Source: Phycisphaeraceae bacterium (GTDB lineage: Bacteria > Planctomycetota > Phycisphaerae > Phycisphaerales > SM1A02). Taken from it: DNA of 64,000 nt. The translations under genes and the position numbers were made by a program. Positions 7,819-16,374 of this stretch are shown one piece after another. A model generated the notes under the pieces. It made no database searches. It was not told the origin of the DNA and was given only the letters and a program-made list of their open reading frames with translations. Within the stretch, counting starts at the first letter, position 1. Every line of letters begins with the position of its first letter. Where the stretch lies: NCBI GenBank assembly GCA_019636755.1, contig JAHBWZ010000004.1, forward strand, positions 248,001-312,000, written 5' to 3'.

Positions 7819-8025
7819 ATGTCGCTGCGCCTCGATCACGACGATCCCGAAGGTATGTCTCCCGCCGAGCGCCGCGACGAGGTCGCGAGCATTTTGGCCC
7901 GTGGCATCCTCCGCCTCCACGGCCGCATCGTTGGCGACTTCGACGATCCAGAGAATCTCGCCGAGTCCGCGCCGACATGCCTTGATCTCTGCGCCACCTC
8001 ACGCCCTGATCGTCCCCCATCCTGA
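7819..8025 (+). CDS. Small protein of the DUF2924/recombinase module
   Basis: A 68-residue protein. The ATG at 7819 follows AAGGAG at good distance. The block SPAERRDEVASILARGILRLHGR is one I recognise from short proteins encoded just upstream of DUF2924 and large serine recombinase genes in mobile modules. Function is unknown. The gene ends 57 bases before the next start and probably begins the operon that runs to 10435. Confidence 0.65.
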   Translation: MSLRLDHDDPEGMSPAERRDEVASILARGILRLHGRIVGDFDDPENLAESAPTCLDLCATSRPDRPPS

Positions 8026-8082
8026 AGTTGGGGTTAACGGCTCGGAAATGCAGCGATGACCGAGACCAGAAAGGAGCGAAGC

Positions 8083-8616
8083 GTGGCGTTAAACGTCGGA
8101 CGGTTGATGAGCGAGCTCGAGCGCATGACGGTGACCGAACTGCGGCGGCGCTCCGCCGAGGTCTTCGGCGAGGAGACGCGCTCGTATCACAAGGCCTACC
8201 TCGTGCGGCGGATCGCGTGGCGGGTGCAGGCCAACGCCGAGGGCGATATCGCGGAGCGCGCGCGGCGGCTGCGCGAGCAGGCGCTTGCGATTGCCGATGA
8301 CGCCGATCTGCGGATGCGGGCACCCGGCCCCGCGCGGCCGCCCGGCCCGGCGTTCCTCGCGGCGCAGACACCCACGAGCGCGACGGCGGCGCTCCCGGCC
8401 GCCAGCGACGGTCGGCTCCCGATGCCCGGTGCTCTGCTGACCCGCGAGTACCGAGGCCGGACGATCCGCGTGCGCGTGCTGCCGAAGGGCTTCGACTACG
8501 AGGGCACGATCTACCGCTCGCTCTCGGCGGTCGCGCAGGTGGTCACCGGCGCGCACTGGAACGGCTCCCTCTTCTTCGGGCTTGAGAAGCCGCGGTCCGA
8601 GGAGGCCACCCGATGA
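8083..8616 (+). CDS. DUF2924 family protein
   Basis: A 177-residue protein. I prefer the GTG at 8083 (MALNVGRLMSELERM) because AAAGGAG (8070-8076) sits six bases upstream. An in-frame ATG at 8056 has no ribosome site. The block MTVTELRRRSAEVFGE...HKAYLVRRIAWRVQ is diagnostic for DUF2924. The C-terminal half carries REYRGRTIRVRVLPKGFDYEG, a short domain also usual in this family. DUF2924 genes normally precede a large serine recombinase on phage-like or integrative elements. Here the stop TGA overlaps the ATG of the next gene (ATGA at 8613), showing tight coupling. The role is unknown, probably tied to recombination. Confidence 0.85.
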   Translation: MALNVGRLMSELERMTVTELRRRSAEVFGEETRSYHKAYLVRRIAWRVQANAEGDIAERARRLREQALAIADDADLRMRAPGPARPPGPAFLAAQTPTSATAALPAASDGRLPMPGALLTREYRGRTIRVRVLPKGFDYEGTIYRSLSAVAQVVTGAHWNGSLFFGLEKPRSEEATR

Positions 8617-9362
8617 GCCGATCCCGCCCGGCCCCGGCCCGCACCTCCGCCGCCACAGTCCGCTGCGCCATCTACACCCGCAAGTCGAGCGAGGAAGGCC
8701 TTGAGCAGGAGTTCAACTCCCTCGACGCCCACCGCCCGACCTTCTGGACGTGCGTCGACTCCGCCGGGCGCTTCCTGGACACCGGCTGGAAGGACCCCGG
8801 CATCCTCAAGTTCGTGCCGATGTCGCACTGGAACGAGCGGCTGCGCATTCAGCGGCCCGACGGATCGATGGCCCCGAGCGCATTCCACGTGAAGCAGATG
8901 CCCTCGGTCCTGCTCTACCGGCGCAGCGAGCACTTCGACCACCGGCGGTTCCTGGACGAGGACGTCGTCTGCTGGGGCAACCACACCTCGACGAAGGACT
9001 CGCTGGGGATCAAGGGCAAGCGCTCGGTGATGCTCGCGGCGCTGCGGCTCCTTCAGTACCTCGGCTTCCGGACGGTCTACCTCGTCGGCGCGGACTTCAA
9101 GATGACGCCGGATCAGGGCTACGCGTTCACCGAGGACCGCAGCACCGACGCAGTTCGGCACAACAACGTGCTCTACGAGTCGCTGAACCGGCGCTTCGAG
9201 GCGCTCGGCGAGCACTTCAAGAGCCGGCGGTTCACGGTCGTGAACTGCACCGAGGACAGCGGACTCACCGCCTTCCCGCACATGCCGTTCGCCGAGGCGA
9301 TCGAGAAGGCGTCCGCCGAGTGCGGCAAGCCGGTCAACACGAAGGGCTGGTACACGACATGA
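8613..9362 (+). CDS. Chimeric ORF: serine-recombinase N-terminus joined to a phage-type protein
   Basis: A 249-residue protein made of two unrelated parts. Residues ~14-46 (CAIYTRKSSEEGLEQEFNSL then DAHR) are the start of a large serine recombinase, including the catalytic-Ser region. Directly after this the sequence becomes PTFWTCVDSAGRFLDTGWKD, followed by VYLVGADFKMTPDQG. That pattern is known from phage proteins related to DUF115/MptE-like glycosyltransferase-fold families. The resolvase core, the recombinase domain and the zinc ribbon are all missing, so it cannot recombine DNA. The frame is intact across the junction, and ATGA overlaps link it to both neighbours, so it is probably translated. 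Either a deletion fused two genes or a cassette was swapped in behind the recombinase start. Confidence 0.65.
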   Translation: MSRSRPAPARTSAATVRCAIYTRKSSEEGLEQEFNSLDAHRPTFWTCVDSAGRFLDTGWKDPGILKFVPMSHWNERLRIQRPDGSMAPSAFHVKQMPSVLLYRRSEHFDHRRFLDEDVVCWGNHTSTKDSLGIKGKRSVMLAALRLLQYLGFRTVYLVGADFKMTPDQGYAFTEDRSTDAVRHNNVLYESLNRRFEALGEHFKSRRFTVVNCTEDSGLTAFPHMPFAEAIEKASAECGKPVNTKGWYTT

Positions 9363-10435
9363 GCACGATGGGCACCAAGTACTTCCTCTATATCCCGGTC
9401 TGGGCGACGACGCAGCAGCCGCCGGGATCGAGCGGCAGCACGCCGTCGAGCGAGTCCGCGTCGTCGAGCCCGTCGTCGGCAAGCACCGAGGCGTCGTCAA
9501 CGGAGACGCCGTCGTCGTCGAGCGCCGCGAGCAGCTCGGCGGGGTCCTCGTCCGGCGGCACGGGATCGTCGTCCGGCGGAACGGAGTCGTCCTCGGGCGG
9601 TGGTTCCTCGTCTGGCGGCGGATCGTCCTCTGGCGGCGGAGGCACTTCCGGTGGCGGTGGCACGTCAGGCAGTGGCGGGACCTCTGGCGGTGGCGGCACG
9701 TCCGGGGGCGGATCTGGTTCCGGCTCGGGCTCCGGGTCGGGCTCCAGCAACTGCTTCCTCTATGGCACCCTCGTCACGATGGCCGACGGCCGGCGCGTCC
9801 CGATCGAGCAGATCGCGCCGGGCGATCTGGTGCGATCGCTCGTCGTCCCCGGCCTCAGGATCGACATGCCGTTCCAGGCGCAGTACCAGTGGCTCTCAAC
9901 CTGGGGTCTCGAAGGCGCGGGCCAGCGTCCCGGCCGGGTCGGTCAGGTCCGGCTCGGTGAACACGACGGACTCTTCCTGATCAACCGCCGCATCAAGGCC
10001 ACGTTCGAGCATCCGTTCCTCGTGCGCCGCGGCGACGAGTGGGGATTCTGCTCGACGGACCAGCTCCGTGTCGGCGACCATCTCATCGCAGACGGTGGCG
10101 ACGGTGCGCTCGGCGAGGAGCGGATCGACGCGATCGAGCGGGTGGCCGGGCGCGTGCGGACCGTCGCGCTCTACGTGCCCGGCACGAACACGTACTTGGC
10201 GGATGGTGCATGGACCCACAACTATGCGCCATCGTCGTCCAGCGGCCCCGGATTCTCCGCCTCAGGCAGCAGCGGCGACACCGGCTTCACGATCTCCGCC
10301 TTCTCCAGTTCGTCATCCTCGTCGAGCAGCAGCGGGAGCAAGTCGTCGGGTTCGAGCTTCTCGTCCTCGTCCGGCACCATCATCTTCAGCGTTGGGAGCA
10401 GCGGAACCGGCAGCAGTTCCACGGGAACCAAGTAG
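9359..10435 (+). CDS. Ser/Gly-rich protein with a Hint (intein-like) domain
   Basis: A 358-residue protein whose start overlaps the preceding stop (ATGA at 9359). Residues 1-25 are ordinary, 26-131 are almost only Ser and Gly with Thr, Pro and Glu, and 289-358 are again Ser-rich. Between them residues 132-288 form a Hint domain: it opens with Cys132 (NCFLYGTLVTMADGRRVPIE), contains ATFEHPFLV (the T-x-x-H block) and closes with TYLADGAWTHN, ending His287-Asn288 followed by Tyr. These are the residues needed for intein-type splicing or cleavage. Flanking low-complexity arms suggest a phage or secreted structural protein whose maturation is autocatalytic. No signal peptide is visible. Splicing itself is inference. 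Confidence 0.7.
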   Translation: MSTMGTKYFLYIPVWATTQQPPGSSGSTPSSESASSSPSSASTEASSTETPSSSSAASSSAGSSSGGTGSSSGGTESSSGGGSSSGGGSSSGGGGTSGGGGTSGSGGTSGGGGTSGGGSGSGSGSGSGSSNCFLYGTLVTMADGRRVPIEQIAPGDLVRSLVVPGLRIDMPFQAQYQWLSTWGLEGAGQRPGRVGQVRLGEHDGLFLINRRIKATFEHPFLVRRGDEWGFCSTDQLRVGDHLIADGGDGALGEERIDAIERVAGRVRTVALYVPGTNTYLADGAWTHNYAPSSSSGPGFSASGSSGDTGFTISAFSSSSSSSSSSGSKSSGSSFSSSSGTIIFSVGSSGTGSSSTGTK

Positions 10436-10616
10436 AGCGGGAGACGGCGCGCCGAACACTCGCCAAACGCTTGACCCCTCCTCGGCTCCGCGACCGGGGT
10501 TGCAGAGGTCCAAGCCCAGCGGTACTTTCAGAGCCAAGGTCCGCCTTCCTGGCGGGCTCAGGCTTTGGTTCGCCCGACGGGAGTTCGCCCAACCTACGAA
10601 ACCTGGGGAAGCCGCC

Positions 10617-13322
10617 ATGTCGTCGTTCATTCGCCGTCTTGCTGTCGTCGCAGTGACATCTCTTCTCGCGGCGCCGACCGCTCTCGCCCAGGATCAGGTC
10701 GTCTCGTCTTCGGATGACATGGACGGCGACCGGTCGAAGGATGTGGTGTCGGCCTCGCCGGATGGCGATGCGGCAGGGCCGGCTCCTGGCGTGGTCTACG
10801 TCTCCTCCGGGGCCGATGGTGATCTGATCGTAAAAGTCAAGGGCGGCACGCCGGACGATCAGTTCGGCTACTCGGTTCATTCCAGCTCGGATCTCAACGG
10901 CGACGGCTTCAAGGATCTGATCATCGGGGCGCCGAACGAGGACCAGGGGCGGGTCTACGTCTTCCTCGGCCCCTTCCTCGCAAGCGGCCCCCTGACGCTC
11001 ACCGTCGATGATGCGAACATGGCGTTCGGGCCAGCCGACTTCTTCGCGTGGGGAATCGGCGAGCAGGTTGGCATTGTCACAGACCTCGACTGCGACGGCC
11101 ATCCTGACATCCGGTTCGGCGGGTGGACAATCGACGACGACGGCCAGCTCGACTGGGAAGAGGATTTCGACGGCGACGGCCTGAACAACCTGGACGAGTG
11201 GATCTACGGGACGGATCCGAACGACCCGGACACCGATGGCGACGGCGTCAGCGATGGGCAGGAAGCAGCGCAAGGCAGCAACCCGACAGACCCATCGGAT
11301 GGCGGCGAGGCACCGCACCCCGATGACGTCGTCGATGTGCGCATCCGCGTCGGCGATCCCAGCGGCAGTCACTCGGAGCGATGGCTGCTGAAGGTCGGAT
11401 ACACCGGCGCCGCAGCGCCGGGATACGGGGAAGAGATCGAGGTCGTCCGCAAACTGCGCAAAGGGGCGGTCTACGAGATCCAGCTCGTCCACCTCGGAAG
11501 CTCGCATAATCCGCCCGATCTCGACTACGTTGCGTGGGTCGAGGTTCTGACGCCCGACGTTTGTTACGCGATCGATGATCCGCACGGCCTCCTCTCTGAG
11601 GAACTGGTCAACGACACGACGGAGGGCGCTTTCGACGACGAACGCGCGTACCTCCATCTCCCCAAGGTCGACCTGGATGTCGATAGCGACAACTCCAACG
11701 GCTGCGGGCTTCCGGATCGGAGCGATGCGGAGGAGGACGTCGAGGAACTGAACCCATCGCCCGGGAAGCTGGTCGGCGCCAACACCCGCAACCTCGATAA
11801 CGACTGGGTCCCCGACTTCGCCGACGGCTACGACCTCGATGGCCAGCCGGGCACGGATGACGACGTCTCGGACGGCGTCCAGTTCGTCCCGATGGTCCTC
11901 GACCTCGGTGATGTCGACTGGGATGAGATCGATCCCGAGACCGTCACGATCACCTTCGGGTACGCAGCATCCGATCCGATGGCCGTCGTGGTCGATGGCT
12001 CCTCTTTCGAGCCGGCGCCGGGGCGTCTGCGCCTCTGGACGGCCGATGGCAGCCAGCCACGCAGTGGTCGCGCGATCAGCGATGCCGAGCCCGGGCACTT
12101 CGTGCCTGCGGGCGAGGTGACGGCGGCGGACCTCGGATTCGAGCCGGGCGTTGCGACGGTTACGATCCGGGTCGAGGGCATCGCGGCGATCAAGCCGGAT
12201 GGCCTCATCATCTCGAATGACGAGATCGGCGAGCTCCGGTATGCGCTGCGCCTGGCGGGTGAAGATCCGGGCCAGTACGTCACCCAGGAGCTCTTCGAGG
12301 ACGACTTCGGCCCGCCGCCGGACGAGATCGGCGAGCCGTCCGGCGAGCCGGTGACGCTGCCCGTGCTGCTGACGTACTTCCAGCTCCTGTACGGCGACGT
12401 TGGATTGGACCTGCTGACGTTCTTCCAGAACGGGGGCGGCGTGATCCTCCTCGGAGACGTATGGGGTGATCTCGACGTCGACTACTGGACGGCGACCGTC
12501 GCCCCCATCGAAATCGAGATCGAGGAGGACATCGATCCGGTCACCGCGGCACAGTATCTCTACCTCGGCCTGCGCAAGTGCCTGCCGTACCAGCCGGTCG
12601 TCAGCCAGATCGATCCGGGGACCGACCTCGACTACTGGATCGACGCGTACAAGGCACGGGCGACGGAGGCGGCGGAAGTCACGGCGGCGATGACGAACGC
12701 TTACATCGCGGGCCTCGGCATCGCGAACGAGGGCGCGGACTGGGTAATCACGATCAACGAACTCTCCCAAGGACACTGGGAAGCCGCAGTAGCACTGCTC
12801 CCGATCGCATCATACGCGATGGTGAGCGGCGGGCGCTACATCATTCGGTCGTCAGACACGCTCCAGGATCTCACGCACTTCGACTTCGCATTGGCCGACG
12901 CTGTACGTACGGCGCTGAAGAAGCGAACATTCAGAGAGCGGTGGGATACGATTGGCCAGGCAGGCCTCTCAATCGAGCAACGCCGCGCCCTAGTGCGCAG
13001 CGGAATGCTCAAACCTGCAGCGGACCGAAGTGCACTCCGTCGAGCCATGGGCGCCCCGCCTCCGGGATTCCAGAATCCACAAGCACATCACAACTTCCCA
13101 TGGACCTCCCGGGATCGGTTTGCCGAGGTGGGGATCGACGTGAACGAGCCCCAATGGGGCCGGTGGGTCGAGGGCGCGCCCCAAGGACCACATCAAGGTT
13201 GGACGGCTGACTACGAAGGCGAATGGCGAGTCTTCTTTGAGCAGATGCCAGAATTCACCGAAGCCCAAGTGCACCAGAAGCTCCAGGAACTCCTGGGTAG
13301 CGGAAACTACCCGGCTCAGTAG
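10617..13322 (+). CDS. Secreted polymorphic toxin with FG-GAP, calcium-type repeats and an HH nuclease C-terminus
   Basis: A 901-residue protein with a signal peptide (RRLAVVAVTSLLAAPTALAQ). The start ATG follows GGGGAAG. Residues ~25-130 carry D-x-N-G-D-G repeats and IIGAPNEDQGRVYVFLG, an FG-GAP-type propeller segment. Residues ~180-225 (DFDGDGLNNLDEW, DTDGDGVSDGQE) are calcium-binding thrombospondin-3-like repeats. The middle is acidic and unrecognised. The last ~85 residues contain PQAHHNFPWTSRDRFAEVGI, then GPHQGW and GEWRVFFEQMPEF, the arrangement I know from DUF2380/TIGR02269-like and other HH-type nuclease toxin tips. The next gene starts eight bases after the stop and looks like an immunity gene, which strongly supports a toxin role. 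No secretion system is visible nearby. Confidence 0.65.
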   Translation: MSSFIRRLAVVAVTSLLAAPTALAQDQVVSSSDDMDGDRSKDVVSASPDGDAAGPAPGVVYVSSGADGDLIVKVKGGTPDDQFGYSVHSSSDLNGDGFKDLIIGAPNEDQGRVYVFLGPFLASGPLTLTVDDANMAFGPADFFAWGIGEQVGIVTDLDCDGHPDIRFGGWTIDDDGQLDWEEDFDGDGLNNLDEWIYGTDPNDPDTDGDGVSDGQEAAQGSNPTDPSDGGEAPHPDDVVDVRIRVGDPSGSHSERWLLKVGYTGAAAPGYGEEIEVVRKLRKGAVYEIQLVHLGSSHNPPDLDYVAWVEVLTPDVCYAIDDPHGLLSEELVNDTTEGAFDDERAYLHLPKVDLDVDSDNSNGCGLPDRSDAEEDVEELNPSPGKLVGANTRNLDNDWVPDFADGYDLDGQPGTDDDVSDGVQFVPMVLDLGDVDWDEIDPETVTITFGYAASDPMAVVVDGSSFEPAPGRLRLWTADGSQPRSGRAISDAEPGHFVPAGEVTAADLGFEPGVATVTIRVEGIAAIKPDGLIISNDEIGELRYALRLAGEDPGQYVTQELFEDDFGPPPDEIGEPSGEPVTLPVLLTYFQLLYGDVGLDLLTFFQNGGGVILLGDVWGDLDVDYWTATVAPIEIEIEEDIDPVTAAQYLYLGLRKCLPYQPVVSQIDPGTDLDYWIDAYKARATEAAEVTAAMTNAYIAGLGIANEGADWVITINELSQGHWEAAVALLPIASYAMVSGGRYIIRSSDTLQDLTHFDFALADAVRTALKKRTFRERWDTIGQAGLSIEQRRALVRSGMLKPAADRSALRRAMGAPPPGFQNPQAHHNFPWTSRDRFAEVGIDVNEPQWGRWVEGAPQGPHQGWTADYEGEWRVFFEQMPEFTEAQVHQKLQELLGSGNYPAQ

Positions 13323-13329
13323 GACGACA

Positions 13330-14178
13330 ATGCGCATCTGCTGTCCACCCGACCCTAGCGCACTGCAAAGCGCCTTCGGCTTCTCGGTGCCGTCCAGCTA
13401 CGTCGGCCTGTTGGCGGAAGCATGCCGGTTTCGGCCGGCTCAGCCGCAATCGGCCCTCGAACCTGTCGGCCTGTTTGCGATTGACGCCGCCGGGGTGTCA
13501 GCGGAGGACGGCACGCCGTACGGCTATGCCGACACTCCAATCGAGCTCTTTGTCTTTGCATGGACCGGTGTCGACGGGGGGCACGTCGGGTTCATCGTGG
13601 ACGAACTGCCGACCGGCAATCGGGAGCTTCCGGTTGCCGAGTGGTATCCCAACAGCCCCAAGGGTAGACTACTTGGGTTGGATCTGGCTCAGTTTCTCCA
13701 GGCATGGATCGGGATAACTGAGTCGCAGGATTCGGATCTCGCCGCCGCCTTGGCCGATCGATTCTCCTTTGGAATCCCAGATGATCCTGCGGCGATCTTG
13801 ATTGATGTCAGCGTATGCCGTGACCTCGCGGCTACGCCGACACTGGATGGTCTGGGCGTTGAGCTGCCTAGTGGCACTGTCGATCCGGAGTACCTGAGCT
13901 CAGTGACTTGGCCGGCGTCGGACCGCGAGGATCCACATGGATGGAAGGGGCACTTGAGGGAGGCATCGAGGAGACTTGCGAGGGGTGAAGCTGGAACGGC
14001 GCTCGTCCTTGCTCGGAATGCGCGGCACCTATGGTGGCGTGCCGACTGGCGATCAGGGCGGAATGTGATTCGAGAGACATCAACGGTTCTGTCTGCGGCA
14101 TACGGATCCCTCCATCGGCAACACCTGGCCGCACGTGTCGTCAGTCGCACAGACTGGGCGCTTGAGCATGTCCGATGA
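13330..14178 (+). CDS. Probable immunity protein for the upstream toxin, SUKH/SMI1-like
   Basis: A 282-residue cytoplasmic protein starting at ATG 13330, eight bases after the toxin stop, so the two are co-transcribed. The N-terminus FGFSVPSSYVGLLAEACRF and the block IELFVFAWTGVDGGHVGFIV resemble the SUKH (SMI1/KNR4) immunity superfamily. The C-terminal third (EDPHGWKGHLREASRRL, TALVLARNARHLWW) is helical and less familiar. This last third is also found as an exact copy at 5755-6062. Position and gene size are the main evidence for an immunity role; the superfamily is tentative. Confidence 0.55.
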   Translation: MRICCPPDPSALQSAFGFSVPSSYVGLLAEACRFRPAQPQSALEPVGLFAIDAAGVSAEDGTPYGYADTPIELFVFAWTGVDGGHVGFIVDELPTGNRELPVAEWYPNSPKGRLLGLDLAQFLQAWIGITESQDSDLAAALADRFSFGIPDDPAAILIDVSVCRDLAATPTLDGLGVELPSGTVDPEYLSSVTWPASDREDPHGWKGHLREASRRLARGEAGTALVLARNARHLWWRADWRSGRNVIRETSTVLSAAYGSLHRQHLAARVVSRTDWALEHVR

Positions 14179-14210
14179 TCGAGTGGTCCGCCTCCGCCCA
14201 ACGTTCCGAA
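13869..14210 (+). repeat. 342-bp exact direct repeat, copy 2 (intact context)
   Basis: This copy lies inside the intact immunity gene and runs 32 bases past its stop. The TA at 13869-13870 corresponds to the TA next to the IS630 end at 5753-5754. In this copy the sequence continues upstream without interruption as coding DNA, so it is the source context and the left copy is the derived one. Confidence 0.95.
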
Positions 14211-14554
14211 GAGGGTTCCTCTCGGGGAGTTCAGACAGACGTTGCGGAAACGCAACGACCCGCTGGTTGACGGCTCGGCCGTCGAGATCGCGTCGCCTCG
14301 AACGGCGCGAAACTCCCGTGGCCGCGGGAGTTCTGACGAGAATCTCCTCTCGCCAGCACGCTCGATTCCGAAGCCGGAACTCGGGGTCCGAGCGCAACCG
14401 CCCAACTTCAGGGGGGGGGTTCCTCTCGGGCCACCGAGCGCAACCCTCTCGAACTCTCGCGCTCTCTGGTTGACGCCACGCGTGAGGTGAACGCATGGGT
14501 TGCTCTCGGGGTGCCTCCCAAGGGACTCATCGCACCTGCGGATAGAATCGATCC
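14211..14554. repeat. Hairpin-rich tract with twin imperfect palindromes, copy 2
   Basis: The tract between the immunity gene and the copper operon mirrors 6095-6395. It has CGTTGCG-GAAA-CGCAACG (a seven-base stem with GAAA loop, near 14240), AACTCCCG/CGGGAGTT (near 14310-14330), then CCGAGCGCAACC (14388-14399) with GGTTCCTCTCGG (14418-14429), and CCGAGCGCAACC (14434-14445) with GGTTGCTCTCGG (14498-14509). The arms are conserved between copies while loops differ in length and sequence. No gene is visible. Confidence 0.7.
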
Positions 14555-14959
14555 ATGAACTCGAAACGATTGAGAGCGTGGACGACCCTGATGTTCTCAG
14601 CGTTGCTCTCTGCCTGCAACTCGACCTATCGCGAGCCACACTTGGCGGATCATCATCCGGCGAATCCTGTCGCCGCTGAAGCGCCTGTGTCCATCCGCTC
14701 GCAAACCCTCGACCTTGCGGACGCGGACCCGATCTATCCGGCATCAGCCAGGTCGACCACGGGACACGCCGGTCATGCCATTGAAGGTGCATCAACCTCA
14801 CCGCATCAACACGATGCCCCCACCCCCGCCCACGGCGAAAGCGCGATCATCTATGTCTGTCCGATGCACCCGGAAGTGACTTCCGACAAGCCGGATGCCC
14901 GCTGCCCGAAGTGCGGGATGAAACTGGTGCAGAAGTCCGACGCGGAAGGCGGCAGATGA
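14555..14959 (+). CDS. Copper-locus lipoprotein with a heavy-metal-binding domain
   Basis: A 134-residue protein with a lipoprotein signal (LMFSALLSAC, cleavage before Cys22). The middle is His-rich (HADHHP-like and GHAGHA segments). The C-terminus holds IIYVCPMHPEVTSDKPDARC, then PKCGMKLV, the YHS-like heavy-metal-binding domain found at the ends of copper-efflux adaptors and ATPases, with ligands Cys, Met-His and CxxC. It probably buffers or hands over copper at the outer face of a membrane. It is the first gene of the copper operon. Its stop overlaps the ATG of the next gene (ATGA at 14956). Confidence 0.8.
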   Translation: MNSKRLRAWTTLMFSALLSACNSTYREPHLADHHPANPVAAEAPVSIRSQTLDLADADPIYPASARSTTGHAGHAIEGASTSPHQHDAPTPAHGESAIIYVCPMHPEVTSDKPDARCPKCGMKLVQKSDAEGGR

Positions 14960-16374
14960 TGCGTTCGATTGTTCTTGCCAGCATTGCACTCTCGGCGTCT
15001 CTTTCCGGCTGCGCGAGCATGAATCCGGGCATGGGGTTCGATGATGTGGAGAAATCTGTTTCCGAACGTTCGGGTGCTCGCATTCACTGGAACAACGGCT
15101 CGCAAGCCGATGCGGAAGTAAAGGCATCGGTGGAAGCGATGCTCAGCAATGACCTGACCGCTGATGAGGCAGTGCAGATTGCGCTGCTCAACAATCGGAA
15201 TCTTCAAGCCATCTACGAGGAGTTGAATCTAGCGCAGTCGGACCTTGTGCAAGCCGGATTGCTGCGTAATCCGATATTCAGTGGCGAAGTCCGCTTCGCC
15301 ACTTCAGGTGACGGGACAGGCGTCGCGCTTGACGTGGCCCAGGATTTCGTAAGCCTGCTTTGGCTGCCGCTTCGCAAAGGTCGGGCCGAAGCGGCATTCG
15401 AGGGAGCCAAGATACGAGTCACTGCGGCTGTGTTGGATGCCGCATTCGAGACCCAAGTCGCCTTCTACGACTATCAAGCGTCCGAGCAGGCGCGTGAAAT
15501 GCGGGCAACAGTTCTGGAGGCGATGGAAGCTTCATACGACCTCGCCAAGCATCTGCGCGAGGCGGGCAACAACCGCGAGCTTGATGTTTTCAATGAGCGT
15601 GCGCTGTATGAGCAATCGAAACTCGATCTCGCTGCCGCCGAAGCAGTGGCTCTCAATCTGCGGGAACGGCTGAACGCGCTCATGGGGCTGTGGGGCCCGC
15701 AGACGCAGTGGTGCGCGGCCACGCGCCTGCCTGATCTGCCCGAACAGGAAGCAGCGACTGACGGTATGGAGCGCAAGGCTATTGAGGCAAGCCTGGACCT
15801 CTCACTGCTGCGGCGTGAAATGGAAATCGCCGTCCGCACCGTCGGAATTGCCACGCCTCTCGGTTGGTTGGACGATGCGGATGTCGGCGTTGCAGCTGAT
15901 CGTGAAGTCGAGGGTGACTGGTCTGTCGGTCCCTCGCTCTCGCTTCCTATCCCGCTCTTCGATCAAGGACAGGCCGCAGTTGGCAGAGGGCGGGCCCAAC
16001 TTCGCCAAGCCACCGAGCGATACATTGCGCGAGCCATCGAAATCCGTTCACGCGTACGGGCTGCGCAAAGTACTGTTCTGTCAACATACGGCCGGGCCCG
16101 GTATTACCAGCAGATCATTCTACCACTTCGGCAGAGGATTCTCGAAGAAACGCAGCTTCACTACAATGCCATGCAGGTTTCCGCATTCGAATTGTTGCAA
16201 GCCAAGCGTGACCAGATCAATGCGGGAGCAGACTACATCTCCACGCTGCGCGATTATTGGAAAGCGCGGGCCATTCTCGACCAGACTCTGCGCGGCCGCA
16301 TGAGTCCCTTTGAGCAATCACAGATGACGATCAATTTCCTGTCAAGCAGCCCGCGCGGCGATGGAGGTCACTGA
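14956..16374 (+). CDS. TolC-family outer-membrane efflux protein of the copper operon
   Basis: A 472-residue lipoprotein (signal ends ALSASLSGC) with the two long helical repeats of outer-membrane efflux factors: LTADEAVQIALLNNRNLQAI...LRNPIFSG in the first half, and LPIPLFDQGQAAVGRGRAQL with SRVRAAQSTVLSTY in the second. Length fits the CusC/TolC group. Double ATG at 14956/14959; the first is taken because it overlaps the upstream stop. No RND pump or membrane-fusion protein is encoded beside it, so the channel may work with a pump elsewhere or have a role of its own, as in some CopB-associated loci. The stop overlaps the next start (ATGA at 16371-16377 region). Confidence 0.85.
   Translation: MMRSIVLASIALSASLSGCASMNPGMGFDDVEKSVSERSGARIHWNNGSQADAEVKASVEAMLSNDLTADEAVQIALLNNRNLQAIYEELNLAQSDLVQAGLLRNPIFSGEVRFATSGDGTGVALDVAQDFVSLLWLPLRKGRAEAAFEGAKIRVTAAVLDAAFETQVAFYDYQASEQAREMRATVLEAMEASYDLAKHLREAGNNRELDVFNERALYEQSKLDLAAAEAVALNLRERLNALMGLWGPQTQWCAATRLPDLPEQEAATDGMERKAIEASLDLSLLRREMEIAVRTVGIATPLGWLDDADVGVAADREVEGDWSVGPSLSLPIPLFDQGQAAVGRGRAQLRQATERYIARAIEIRSRVRAAQSTVLSTYGRARYYQQIILPLRQRILEETQLHYNAMQVSAFELLQAKRDQINAGADYISTLRDYWKARAILDQTLRGRMSPFEQSQMTINFLSSSPRGDGGH

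Noticed and set aside
6350-8040. GGTTAAC sequences (6359, 7737, 8032) as further attC cores
   Set aside because: They break the GTTRRRY rule and no complementary left core with unpaired bases lies at the right distance.
8613-8750. Calling 8613-9362 a functional site-specific recombinase
   Set aside because: Only the first ~46 residues belong to a recombinase; catalytic core and DNA-binding domains are missing.
10386-12776. A 796-codon open frame on the minus strand opposite the toxin gene
   Set aside because: It has no ribosome site, signal or recognisable domain and mirrors the codon bias of the plus-strand gene, whose product is clearly coherent.
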